From: Streptomyces sp. CoH27 | GTDB taxonomy: Bacteria; Actinomycetota; Actinomycetes; Streptomycetales; Streptomycetaceae | NCBI RefSeq assembly: GCF_020181035.1 | Contig: NZ_JAIQYY010000043.1 | Location: 6,301 to 45,392 of the forward strand | Reading direction: 5' to 3' | DNA: 39,092 nt | Shown: positions 1-7,445 of the stretch, one piece after another | How the letters are laid out: every line of letters begins with the position of its first letter | Numbering within the stretch: the stretch's first letter is position 1 | Translations under genes and position numbers: made by a program | Notes under the pieces: generated by a model | Database searches by the model: none | What the model was told of the DNA's origin: nothing | The model's input: only the letters and a program-made list of their open reading frames with translations

Positions 1-153
1 CGCCCGGCCGCGATCATCCGCGACCTCGACCTGCTCCGCCCGATCTACTCCCAGACGGCGGCCTACGGCCACTTCGGCCGCGAGCTGCCCGACTTCACCT
101 GGGAGCGCACCGACCGCGCCGAGGCCCTGCGCCGGGCGGCCGGCACGAGCTGA
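1..153 (+). CDS. metK: S-adenosylmethionine synthetase, C-terminal end (partial)
   Basis: Only the last 50 residues and the stop are present; the gene begins left of the window. The frame is open from base 1 and encodes the characteristic MetK tail, with RDLDLLRPIY followed by TAAYGHFGRE and ELPDFTWER. MetK makes the methyl donor AdoMet from methionine and ATP in the cytosol. The next gene on the same strand is an AdoMet-dependent methyltransferase, so this is more likely a pathway-dedicated copy than the housekeeping one, which in streptomycetes usually sits near priA. That placement is an inference from one neighbour, because the upstream context is missing. Confidence 0.85.
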   Translation, partial: RPAAIIRDLDLLRPIYSQTAAYGHFGRELPDFTWERTDRAEALRRAAGTS

Positions 154-254
154 CGGCACCGCCCGGATCGTCCCACCCCGAGGTTCCACCGTGCTGGAGA
201 CGGTCGGCACCCAGGAGTACCAAGCGCTCCGCGGGAAGTGCCGCGAGGGGACGT

Positions 255-313
255 CGATCGTCTGCGGGCCCGTCGTGGCTGGTCGCGCAGTTCCCCGCGC
301 CCCTTGGGGGCGC
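255..313. repeat. Streptomyces-type intergenic repeat with hairpin
   Basis: The stretch holding GGTCGCGCAGTTCCCCGCG followed by CCCCTTGGGG matches, from memory, a motif found in very many Streptomyces intergenic regions. Its end forms a perfect 7-bp hairpin, GCGCCCC (297-303) and GGGGCGC (307-313). It lies between metK and the methyltransferase and probably acts as a terminator or mRNA-end structure for metK. No function is proven. Confidence 0.6.
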
Positions 314-396
314 TGCCGAACCGCAGCCGGCTTCGCCAGGACCGCTCAGCTCCGGACCAGCCGGACCACCACCGACACCGAAAGAGGTCAGTTGCA

Positions 397-1467
397 ATGA
401 CACCGGAAGCGACACTGCGGCGGTTTCGCGACTACATGGTCGGACCCTCCCGGTTCATGACCCTGCTCTCCTGCTTCGAGCTGGGCATCATCGACGCGCT
501 GCGGGACCGGCCCGGTCTGACGGCGGCCGAGCTGGGCGAGGTGGCCGGCGCCAAGCCGGACGCCGTGGAACAGCTTCTGCTGCTGCTGGTCAAGGAGGGC
601 TTCGTCGCCCACGACGAGGCCTCCGGCGCCTACACCCTGGACGGGCTCGCGGGCGTCTCCGACAAACTGCTCGAACAGGCCCTCGCCGACCTGAACATGA
701 TCAAGGCCGTCACGCTGCGCCAGCTGTTCTACCTCACCGAGAGCGTGCGTACCGGCACGGTCGCCGGCCTCAAGGAGCTGTACGGGTACGACGGCGACCT
801 GTACGGGGCGCTGGGGGAGCTGCCGGAACTGCGCGAGCCCTGGGCCAAGTTGATGAACACCGTCACCGCCCACGTCGACCCCTGGTTCTTCGAGAACGTC
901 GACATCCCGGCCGGGTCCAAGGTGCTCGACCTCGCCGGCAACACCGGCCTCGGTGCCATCAACACGCTCAAGCTGAAGGGCTCGCCCGGCCTTCGGGTGA
1001 CCAACTTCGACCTGCCGGAGAAGGAGAAGGAGAGCCTGGAGAACTTCCGCGCCCACGGCGTCGAGGACCAGTGCTCGTTCATCGGCGGTGACGTCTTCGA
1101 GAAAGTTCCCGCAGGTTTCGACGTCGTTCTGATCAAGCACTTCCTGCCCATGTTCGACAAGAGCGACGTGCTCCGGATCCTCAAGAGCGTCCACCAGTCG
1201 CTGGACGCCGGCGCGCAGGTCCACGTATTGGTCCCGGTGTTCCCCGAGAACCTGAAGGACACCGAGAACTACACCGTCGACTTCTACCCCAGCTTCTTCG
1301 TCGGCTGCACCATGGGGCAGGGCGGTCCGCAGAAGCTGTCCACCTGGCAGAGCTGGCTTGAGGAGTCCGGCTTCCAGGTGACCAAGGCGATCACCGACGA
1401 CCCGGCCAACCTGCCGCCGCACGCCCTCACCGTGGAGGCCGTTCTGTCCGCGACGAAGCTCGCCTGA
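397..1467 (+). CDS. AdoMet-dependent O-methyltransferase, Methyltransf_2 type
   Basis: 356 residues, the normal length for plant-COMT/DnrK-like O-methyltransferases. The N-terminal third is a winged-helix dimerisation domain (FELGIIDALRDRPGLTAAEL) and the C-terminal part is a Rossmann methyltransferase. The AdoMet loop near residues 175-185 reads VLDLAGNTGLGA rather than the usual DVGGGxG, so motif I is altered. The start is the ATG preceded by AGAGG nine bases upstream; a longer in-frame extension exists but lacks a ribosome site and runs through an intergenic repeat. It follows metK on the same strand and converges on the HEAT-repeat gene, separated by a strong hairpin. The substrate is probably a hydroxylated aromatic in a natural-product pathway; I cannot name it. 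Confidence 0.85.
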   Translation: MTPEATLRRFRDYMVGPSRFMTLLSCFELGIIDALRDRPGLTAAELGEVAGAKPDAVEQLLLLLVKEGFVAHDEASGAYTLDGLAGVSDKLLEQALADLNMIKAVTLRQLFYLTESVRTGTVAGLKELYGYDGDLYGALGELPELREPWAKLMNTVTAHVDPWFFENVDIPAGSKVLDLAGNTGLGAINTLKLKGSPGLRVTNFDLPEKEKESLENFRAHGVEDQCSFIGGDVFEKVPAGFDVVLIKHFLPMFDKSDVLRILKSVHQSLDAGAQVHVLVPVFPENLKDTENYTVDFYPSFFVGCTMGQGGPQKLSTWQSWLEESGFQVTKAITDDPANLPPHALTVEAVLSATKLA

Positions 1468-1492
1468 CGGACGGTTCAACGGCCCGGGGAGG

Positions 1493-1537
1493 ATCGATGC
1501 CGGCGAGTACGGCGGACGCCGTGTCGGGGTCGAGTCC
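1493..1537 (-). pseudogene. Short relic identical to part of cydC (ABC ATPase D-loop)
   Basis: Bases 1506-1537 are identical over 32 nt to 5824-5855 inside cydC. Read on the minus strand the fragment encodes GLDPDTASAVLAGID, the D-loop region just after an ABC Walker B motif, which in cydC reads GLDPDTASAVLADIL. It lies in the gap between two convergent genes, about 4.3 kb from the intact copy. It is either a tiny duplicated piece of cydC or the remnant of a related transporter gene. Confidence 0.6.
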
Positions 1538-1573
1538 GGGTAGCCGGAGAGCATTGCCGATCTCCGGCTACCC
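1538..1573. terminator. Bidirectional intrinsic terminator
   Basis: Perfect 13-bp stem, GGGTAGCCGGAGA (1538-1550) and TCTCCGGCTACCC (1561-1573), with a 10-nt loop. It sits between the convergent methyltransferase and HEAT-repeat genes, and the stop codon of the latter lies inside the stem. There is no U-tract, which is usual in streptomycetes. Confidence 0.8.
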
Positions 1574-2329
1574 GACCGCACGGGCCTCCTGGGGACTGCC
1601 GACGCGGAGATCCGTCGCGTCGATCCAGGAGATCGTCACCACCCGGTCCGGCGCCACGTCCACCGACTCCGCAGCCAGCAGTGCCCAGTCGCGGCAGGAG
1701 GCGACGGTCTCGGGCCAGGGGCGGTCGCGGTCGACGTCCCAGTCGATGCCCGGCCCGCCGACGCCGCGGCGTCCGCCGTCGTGCGTGAGCTCCCAGATCC
1801 GGAAGTAGAGCACCGCCTGCCCGTGGTCGGCGAGGTCCCGGATCACCTCGGGCAGGTGTTCCACCGGCCAGAGACCGTCCAGTGCGCCGCCCGAGCCGCG
1901 CAGCGCGGCAGACCGCGGCGGCAGGACGGGCTCGCGGGCACCCAGTTCGGTGAGCGCCCAGCGCAGCCCCTCGCCCTCGCTGTCGTCGGGTGCCTCCCCG
2001 CGCCGCAGGAACGCGTCGTACGCCTGCCGCAGGCATGGCACGGCGCGCCGGACACCCAGTTCGGCCAGGGCCTCGGCGGCCCACTGCCGGACGGTCGCGC
2101 TCTCGCTGCCCAGCATGCCGATCAGGATGCCGGCGGGGCGCGGGTCGGCCAGCGCGGTGAACACCTCGATGGCGCACAGCTGCCCGAACGGGTTCAGCGC
2201 AGGGGCCGCCGCGATCAGCGGCTCCAGCACGCTCGGGCCCAGGGCGATCAGCGCGTGCTGCGCTTCCTCGGCCACCTCGGTCGACTCCGCGTCCAGTTCG
2301 GCCACCCTGCGGGTGATCTCGTCCTCCAT
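1568..2329 (-). CDS. HEAT-repeat protein
   Basis: 253 residues from the ATG at 2329; longer in-frame starts upstream are less likely because that segment has a poor, Arg-rich composition. Residues about 1-110 contain helical HEAT/PBS-like repeats (EEAQHALIALGPSVLEPLI, WAAEALAELGVRRAVPCL), a scaffold for protein-protein contacts. The second half (EHLPEVIRDLADHGQAVLY and a Trp/Asp-rich tail) is unassigned. No catalytic motif is visible. It is divergent from the SMI1/KNR4 gene across 108 bp. Paired HEAT and SMI1/KNR4 proteins in streptomycetes are often immunity-like or regulatory, but nothing here proves that. Confidence 0.75.
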   Translation of the reverse strand: MEDEITRRVAELDAESTEVAEEAQHALIALGPSVLEPLIAAAPALNPFGQLCAIEVFTALADPRPAGILIGMLGSESATVRQWAAEALAELGVRRAVPCLRQAYDAFLRRGEAPDDSEGEGLRWALTELGAREPVLPPRSAALRGSGGALDGLWPVEHLPEVIRDLADHGQAVLYFRIWELTHDGGRRGVGGPGIDWDVDRDRPWPETVASCRDWALLAAESVDVAPDRVVTISWIDATDLRVGSPQEARAVG

Positions 2330-2437
2330 GCGCGCCAGTCTGACCCGCGCGGCACACCCGGCGCCGCCCGATTTCCGCCCGGCCCGCGGAGACGGAAGAA
2401 TCAGCCGAGCACATGGCACACGCTCGAAGGACGTCAA

Positions 2438-3637
2438 TTGACCTCGGACATAAGCACGTTCACCACCCCCTCCGCGGAACGCCCGCCCTCACCCGTCCCC
2501 CTCGACTGGGCGGCCGTCGAGGACTGGCTCGGACTGCGGCTGCCGGCCGACTACAAGCGGCTCGCCGACCGGTACGGGCCGCTGGACTTCGGTGAGTACG
2601 TGTGGATCCACGTGCCGTGCGTCCAGTGGGACCGCTTCGACTACGGCGAGTGGCTGCGCGCGACGCACCGGGAGGCGCGGATCGCGGCGCGGGAGCTGCC
2701 CGAGGCCGAGCGGCCCGTGCTCCACCCCGATCCCGGCGGCCTGCTGGCCTGGGGCTGCACGCGGGGCAGCGACGTACTGTTCTGGGACACCTCGGCCTCC
2801 GACGACCCCGACGAGTGGACCGTGGTGGTGCGGCACTCGGGGGCGGTGCCGGGCAGTGGCCTGCTGCGCCGGCACCGGTACGGCCTCACGCTCACCGGCT
2901 ATCTGCGGCACACCGTCCGCGACACCTGGGAGCTCCCTTCTCCTCCCGGCCCGCTGCTGGGCCCGTTGCCGGGCACCGTCGCGCGGACCGCCTTCCTCCC
3001 CGACGCCGAGCCGTGGACCCCGCCCGCGCCGGTCCCGCCTCGGCTCACCGAGGCCGAGCGCCGGCTCGCGCTGGAGACCGGCACCGGGCTGGACGCCCTG
3101 CGGCTGCTGTCGCCGCCACCCGCGCGACCGTACCTCGGAGACGGCTCCTGGGAGGGGCTGTTCGCCGAGCTGGGCACACGGCTGCCCGGGGAGTACGTGC
3201 GGCTGATGGACGGGTACGGCGCCGGCATCTGGAGCGGGTGGCTGCGTTTCCACACCCCGCTCCGGACCGGCGAGCGGCGTTTCCTCACGCACGTCGAGGA
3301 CACCGTGGACGCCTACCGGCAGCTCAAGGACGGCCACGAGCAGTGGTACCCGCTGGCCATCTGGCCCGAGCCCGGCGGCTTCCTCCCCTTCGCCAACTCC
3401 ATCGACGGCGACTACCTCGGCTGGCTCACCGAGGGCGGGGATCCCGACACCTGGCCGCTGATCGTCTGGCCCCGCCACGCGGACCAGGGCCCGCCGCTGG
3501 AGGGCGGCCTGATCGACACCCTCCTCGACTGGCAGCGCGGCACGCTGGTCACGCCTGGGTTCGCCGCCCTGGACGAGGACGACGACCCCGTCGAGTTCGC
3601 GGACTTCCGGTCCTGGGACGACCGCGCCTACTGGTGA
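2438..3637 (+). CDS. SMI1/KNR4 family protein with two domains
   Basis: 399 residues from TTG 2438, preceded by GAAGGACG; the frame is open further upstream but there it runs antisense to the HEAT-repeat gene. Two similar domains are visible. Residues about 12-155 hold DWAAVEDWLGLRLPADYKRL and LLAWGCTRGSDVLFW. Residues about 225-370 hold WEGLFAELGTRLPGEYVRLM and FLPFANSIDGDYLGWLTE. This W..E..LG..LP.dY..L pattern defines the SMI1/KNR4 (SUKH) superfamily, known for toxin-immunity and regulatory roles. No toxin gene is recognisable nearby, so an orphan immunity-type role is only an inference. Confidence 0.8.
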   Translation: MTSDISTFTTPSAERPPSPVPLDWAAVEDWLGLRLPADYKRLADRYGPLDFGEYVWIHVPCVQWDRFDYGEWLRATHREARIAARELPEAERPVLHPDPGGLLAWGCTRGSDVLFWDTSASDDPDEWTVVVRHSGAVPGSGLLRRHRYGLTLTGYLRHTVRDTWELPSPPGPLLGPLPGTVARTAFLPDAEPWTPPAPVPPRLTEAERRLALETGTGLDALRLLSPPPARPYLGDGSWEGLFAELGTRLPGEYVRLMDGYGAGIWSGWLRFHTPLRTGERRFLTHVEDTVDAYRQLKDGHEQWYPLAIWPEPGGFLPFANSIDGDYLGWLTEGGDPDTWPLIVWPRHADQGPPLEGGLIDTLLDWQRGTLVTPGFAALDEDDDPVEFADFRSWDDRAYW

Positions 3638-3776
3638 GCTGCCGGTCGGCGATCAACCGGTTGCCCGTCCGGCCGATGCGCCGGGTGTGGCGCTCGCGGC
3701 GGCGTTGTACGACGTATCGGTCGAGGCGATGCCCGTGCCGCCGCATTCGGAGTGACCCCCACCAGCCACTGATACC

Positions 3777-4310
3777 TCAAGAACAGGAGGAGTAATCGCC
3801 CCAGGTGGCGCCATTGGCGTAGGCGTGCCAGGAGCCGCCGGCCTCGGAGCAGCCGGTGGGACTGGTGACGACCGCCTGCCAGGTGTCGGGGTTCGCTGAG
3901 TGGATGGGCACCCACGCGGTGTACACGTCCTGCGTCGGGCCATCGACCGTGTCGCCGGTGGCGCACGCCTGCGGCACGTAGTTCAGCGTCTGCACGCACG
4001 GGTGCGCCGAATAGCGGTTTCCCTGGTAGCTTCCGAAGCCCCTGTGGATGCTCCAGAAGTTGTAGGAGTACTGGAAGTGGGCTCGGACATTGCCGCAGCT
4101 GTCGTACTGCTGCTCCACCTGGCCGCCGTACATGGTGTCGATGTTGATGCTGCCGGGGTTGCCGATGTCGATGATGGTGCAACTGGCCGGGGTGGCCTGC
4201 GCGGTGGCGGCCCGCGCGGTGCTGCCGACGCCGATGGCGGCGCTGCCGGTGAGGGCCAGGGTCGCGGCGGCCGTGGCGATGGCGCGTCGGCTTGTGCGGA
4301 ATGTGAGCAT
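3777..4310 (-). CDS. Small secreted Cys-rich protein of unknown function
   Basis: 177 residues. The start is ATG 4310, with GGGGGGAAG seven bases upstream. An N-terminal signal peptide (RTSRR, then a long Ala/Leu/Thr hydrophobic stretch) ends near residues 34-39 after TARA or TAQA. The mature part has six cysteines (SCT, SCG, PCV, ACA, GCS, SCS), enough for three disulfides, and is rich in aromatic and polar residues (YSYNFWSIHRGFGSYQGNRY). The composition resembles small extracellular binding proteins of streptomycetes. I do not recognise a family, and no catalytic motif stands out. Confidence 0.75.
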   Translation of the reverse strand: MLTFRTSRRAIATAAATLALTGSAAIGVGSTARAATAQATPASCTIIDIGNPGSINIDTMYGGQVEQQYDSCGNVRAHFQYSYNFWSIHRGFGSYQGNRYSAHPCVQTLNYVPQACATGDTVDGPTQDVYTAWVPIHSANPDTWQAVVTSPTGCSEAGGSWHAYANGATWGDYSSCS

Positions 4311-4568
4311 GGGTGACTTCCCCCCTGTGAGTGGCGCCGCTGGTGGGGCGCCGTTAGATGTTCTCTCTGGCGCGTCGTGCGTCGCCGCTTGGGCCGGCTG
4401 CGCGAAGCGGCCGCCGACCAGGCTGCTTTTGGGTGGCCGAGTGGAGTCTCGTTTCCCACACGAGTTCACACACCTGGGTGGCGCTGTTGGTCAACTTTGA
4501 GTCTAGGGGCGACAACGTCTCTTGTGGAGTGTCGAGTTGCACGGTGAAGAGGGGGTTCCGGTGCCGCA
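4311..4568. other. Upstream region of the secreted-protein gene
   Basis: Non-coding stretch between the start of the secreted-protein gene and a gene relic. A TTGACC-like -35 on the minus strand (4489-4494) has only a weak -10 candidate (TGTGAA, 4465-4470) 18 nt further on, so I do not call a promoter. I see no strong hairpin or repeat. Confidence 0.3.
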
Positions 4569-5011
4569 GTGCACAGCGGCCGAGATGAGCGCAGGTTGTG
4601 TGCCCGCGTCTCAGACATCACAGCCGTACCGGCAGGCTGGCGCCTCACGGTGCCTGGGGCAGGTGGAACTCGTCGCCGTCTTCCCGCTGTGCGAGGGGGC
4701 TGGGTCACCACGGCGGAGCTGCCCGAGGATGTGGCTGCGCGCATGGCCCTCGACCTTGAGCTGGTTCACGTGCGTCAACGCGTTCACCCGCAGCTTCTCC
4801 GCCACCACGTCACGAGCAGGTCCGCGACTACGGGCTGCCGGCCACCGAGGGCAAGCGGGACGACCCGCGTTGGCCCGGCTTCGCCCGCCGCCACGGCTTC
4901 GACACTCATCGGCACCAACCGCTCAATCAGACCGGTCATGTACCGCTCAATGAGCGATCACGCCAAAGGAAACGACGCCTTAGGACAGAATCTGACCTCA
5001 ATGCCTCGTAG
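4569..5011 (+). pseudogene. Frameshifted relic of an unrecognised gene
   Basis: Two plus-strand frames join into one protein-like reading. The first (4569 to about 4810) reads VSDITAVPAGWRLTVPGAGG, then WVTTAELPEDVAARMALDLE and LVHVRQRVHPQLLRHH. About 4814 the sense frame shifts by two and continues EQVRDYGLPATEGKRDDPRW and PGFARRHGFDTHRHQPLN to a TAG near 5011. Both halves have coding-like composition, and the junction falls in a plausible place (HH then EQVRDYG). I do not recognise the family. A transposase or integrase tail is possible but unproven. Confidence 0.4.
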
Positions 5012-5056
5012 CGTGGTCCTCGACCGATGGAACAGGAACACCGGAAGGCGGAGACC

Positions 5057-5614
5057 ATGACCTTCAACGAGACGACCACCCGCGACCTGGCCGGGGCCCC
5101 GGCCGTCACCGGTGAGCGTGCCGACTTGCTGGAGATGCTGGCCAAGCACCGGCACTTCCTGCGCTTCACCACCCGTGACCTCACCGACGAGCAGGCCGGG
5201 CTGCGGACCACCGCCAGCGAGCTCTGCCTGGGCGGCCTGATCAAGCACGTCGCCGCGGTCGAGCGGAACTGGGTGGACTTCATCCTGAACGGCCCAGCGG
5301 CGGTGGGGGACTTCACGGCCATGACCGAGGCCGACTGGGCCCGGCGGGCCGACCAGTTCCGGCTGCTGCCCGGCGAGACGCTGACCGGTGTACTGGCCGA
5401 CTACGCCGAGGTGGCACGCCGGACCGACGACCTGGTCGCCACTCTGCCTGACCTGGAGGCCACGCAGCCGCTGCCGAAAGCCCCGTGGTTCGAGCCCGGC
5501 GCGCAGTGGTCGGCCCGTCGGGTGCTGATGCACATCGTCACCGAGACCGCACAGCACGCCGGCCACGCCGACATCATCCGCGAGTCTTTGGACGGCGCCA
5601 AAAGCATGGGCTGA
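5057..5614 (+). CDS. DinB-like (DUF664) protein
   Basis: 185 residues from ATG 5057, chosen because GGCGGAG lies just upstream; ATG 5027 in the same frame has no ribosome site. The four-helix DinB fold is indicated by LLEMLAKHRHFLRF, CLGGLIKHVAAVERNWVDFI and the C-terminal HIVTETAQHAGHADIIRE. The histidines in KHVAAVE and in TAQHAGHADI are the expected metal ligands. Actinobacterial members of this group include mycothiol-dependent S-transferases, so thiol chemistry or detoxification is plausible. The substrate is unknown. It converges on the cyd operon. Confidence 0.85.
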   Translation: MTFNETTTRDLAGAPAVTGERADLLEMLAKHRHFLRFTTRDLTDEQAGLRTTASELCLGGLIKHVAAVERNWVDFILNGPAAVGDFTAMTEADWARRADQFRLLPGETLTGVLADYAEVARRTDDLVATLPDLEATQPLPKAPWFEPGAQWSARRVLMHIVTETAQHAGHADIIRESLDGAKSMG

Positions 5615-5623
5615 GTGCATCGT

Positions 5624-5667
5624 GTGCCGGATCTGCCGTCGCTGCGTGTACGTGCCCGTTCCGGCAC
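5624..5667. terminator. Possible terminator between convergent genes
   Basis: Inverted arms GTGCCGGA (5624-5631) and TCCGGCAC (5660-5667) with a 28-nt loop lie in the 79-bp gap between the DinB-like gene and cydC. The long loop makes this a moderate candidate. Confidence 0.4.
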
Positions 5668-5693
5668 CTGCATCGGTAACCGTCTAGGGCAGT

Positions 5694-7445
5694 TCAGGCA
5701 GCGCCCCGGGCCAGGATCCGCCCCCCATCCAGCCTCACCACCTGGTCCGCCGCCGTCAGCCCCTCCCGTTCATGGGCCACCAGAAGGGTCGTCCGGCCCC
5801 GCGTGGCATCGAGGATGTCCGCCAGTACGGCGGACGCCGTGTCGGGGTCGAGTCCCTCGGTGGGCTCGTCCAGGACCAGGACGGGCGGGTCGGCGAGCAG
5901 GGCGCGGGCCAGCAGGAGCCGGCTGCGCTGGCCGCCCGAGACCTCGGTGCCGTCCTGGCCGATGAACGTGTCGAAGCCCTTGGGCAGCGACTCGATCCAG
6001 TCCAGGATCCGCGCCCGGCGTGCCGCGTCGCGCAGCTCGGCGTCGGTGGCCCCGGGCCGGGCCAGCAGGAGGTTGGCGCGGATCGTGGCGTGGAAGACGT
6101 GGGCGTCCTGCGTCATGCCGGTGATCACGCGCCGTACGTCGGAACCGGCGCAGTCGCGCAGTTCGTGTCCGGCGAGGCGGATGCTTCCGGACTCGTAGTC
6201 GACGAACCGCATGAGCGCCGCGATCAGCGTCGACTTCCCCGAGCCGCTGGCGCCGAGCAGCACCGTGCACCGGCCGGCCGACAGGTGCAGGCTCACGCCG
6301 TCCAGTGCCGGGGGAGCGTCTGTACTGTGACGCACCGTCAGGTTCGTGATCCGCACGCCGATCGGGCCGTCCGCGGTGAGTGCGGCGGGCGCGGCCGGCT
6401 CGGTGACCGGGGGCGGGGTGTCGAAGAGGTCGGCCAGCCGGGCTGCGCGGGCGCGTACTTCGGCGAGGCGGAACGCGGCCGCCGGGAGCGCTTCCAGGGC
6501 CTCGAAGGACACCAGAGCGAGGACTGCCAGCACCGTCAGGTGGACGGAGGGCAGCCTCCCGTCGGCGTGGGCGTGCAGCGCGGTCCAGGTGACGGCGACC
6601 AGGGCCGTGCCCTGGAGCAGCAGGAGCACGGCGGAGGCCAGCGAGGTGGTCAGGGCGCGGTGCCGTTCCAGGCGGGCGATGCGGGAGGCGGCCCGGCGGG
6701 CGCGCTCGGCGGCCCGGTCCCGGGCGCCGTACGCGGCGAGGTCCGCCGCCCCCTGGGTCAAGTCCACGACATGCGCGGCGAGTTCGGCCCGTACCGCCGC
6801 CTGTTCCCGGCCCGCCCGGTGGGCCACGGCGAGCACCGCCGCCGGGACGAGCAGGGCGGCCGCGGCGAGCAGCAGCCCGAGCAGCAGGCCCGCCTGGGGC
6901 AGCAGCAGCGCGGCCGTCGTGGTGGCGGCGACACACACCGCGCCGGCGGCCACGGCCGGCAGCAGGACCCGCAGCAGCAGGTCCTGGGCGGCATCCACGT
7001 CGTCGACGAGGCGGGTCAGCAGGTCGCCGCTGCGGAAGGCGGGCGTGCCCGCGGGCGCGAGGGGCACCAGCGCCTCGTACACCCGGGTGCGGAAGCCCGC
7101 GACGGCCCGCAGGACACCGTCGTGGCCGAGCAGCCGGTCGACGTAGCGCAGGGCTCCGCGGCCCAGTGCCAGGGCGCGTACGGCGACGATCGCGAGGCTC
7201 ACCGAGGCGATCAGCGGCTGCTGTGCGGCCCGCGTGATCAGCCAGGACGCGGTGGCCATGAGCGCGGCGGCGGCCAGTTCGCTGCCGGCCGCGGCGAGCG
7301 CGGCCGGCAGCAGCCTGCGCCAGTACGGCACGAGGTGGCGTGCGAGGCGCAGGGTGGAGCGGGACCCGCCCGAGGGCCGGACGGGGGTTACAGCCGTCGG
7401 GCGGGGGTCTGTGCGGCTCGCGGCCGCCGTGTGCAGGGTGGTCAT
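5694..7445 (-). CDS. cydC: Thiol reductant ABC exporter subunit CydC
   Basis: 583 residues, a fused membrane plus ATPase half-transporter. The membrane domain spans about residues 25-320. The ATPase has Walker A GASGSGKST (near 400), signature VSGGQRSRL (near 500) and Walker B LVLDEPTEGLDPD. CydC pairs with CydD to export glutathione/cysteine-type thiols (cysteine or related thiols in actinobacteria) across the membrane, which is needed to assemble the cytochrome bd oxidase encoded upstream. The start ATG overlaps the CydD stop by four bases (ATGA), so the two are translationally coupled. It is the last gene of the cydABDC operon. Confidence 0.9.
   Translation of the reverse strand: MTTLHTAAASRTDPRPTAVTPVRPSGGSRSTLRLARHLVPYWRRLLPAALAAAGSELAAAALMATASWLITRAAQQPLIASVSLAIVAVRALALGRGALRYVDRLLGHDGVLRAVAGFRTRVYEALVPLAPAGTPAFRSGDLLTRLVDDVDAAQDLLLRVLLPAVAAGAVCVAATTTAALLLPQAGLLLGLLLAAAALLVPAAVLAVAHRAGREQAAVRAELAAHVVDLTQGAADLAAYGARDRAAERARRAASRIARLERHRALTTSLASAVLLLLQGTALVAVTWTALHAHADGRLPSVHLTVLAVLALVSFEALEALPAAAFRLAEVRARAARLADLFDTPPPVTEPAAPAALTADGPIGVRITNLTVRHSTDAPPALDGVSLHLSAGRCTVLLGASGSGKSTLIAALMRFVDYESGSIRLAGHELRDCAGSDVRRVITGMTQDAHVFHATIRANLLLARPGATDAELRDAARRARILDWIESLPKGFDTFIGQDGTEVSGGQRSRLLLARALLADPPVLVLDEPTEGLDPDTASAVLADILDATRGRTTLLVAHEREGLTAADQVVRLDGGRILARGAA

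Noticed and set aside
191..400. 69-codon ORF ending in ATGA overlap with the first methyltransferase
   Set aside because: It runs through the Streptomyces-type intergenic repeat and has no ribosome site; the overlap is probably chance.
3640..3750. Plus-strand tail reading LYDVSVEAMPVPPHSE after the SMI1/KNR4 gene
   Set aside because: It looks like the end of a protein, but it has no start, no homologue I recognise and only about 35 codons. Too little to call a relic.
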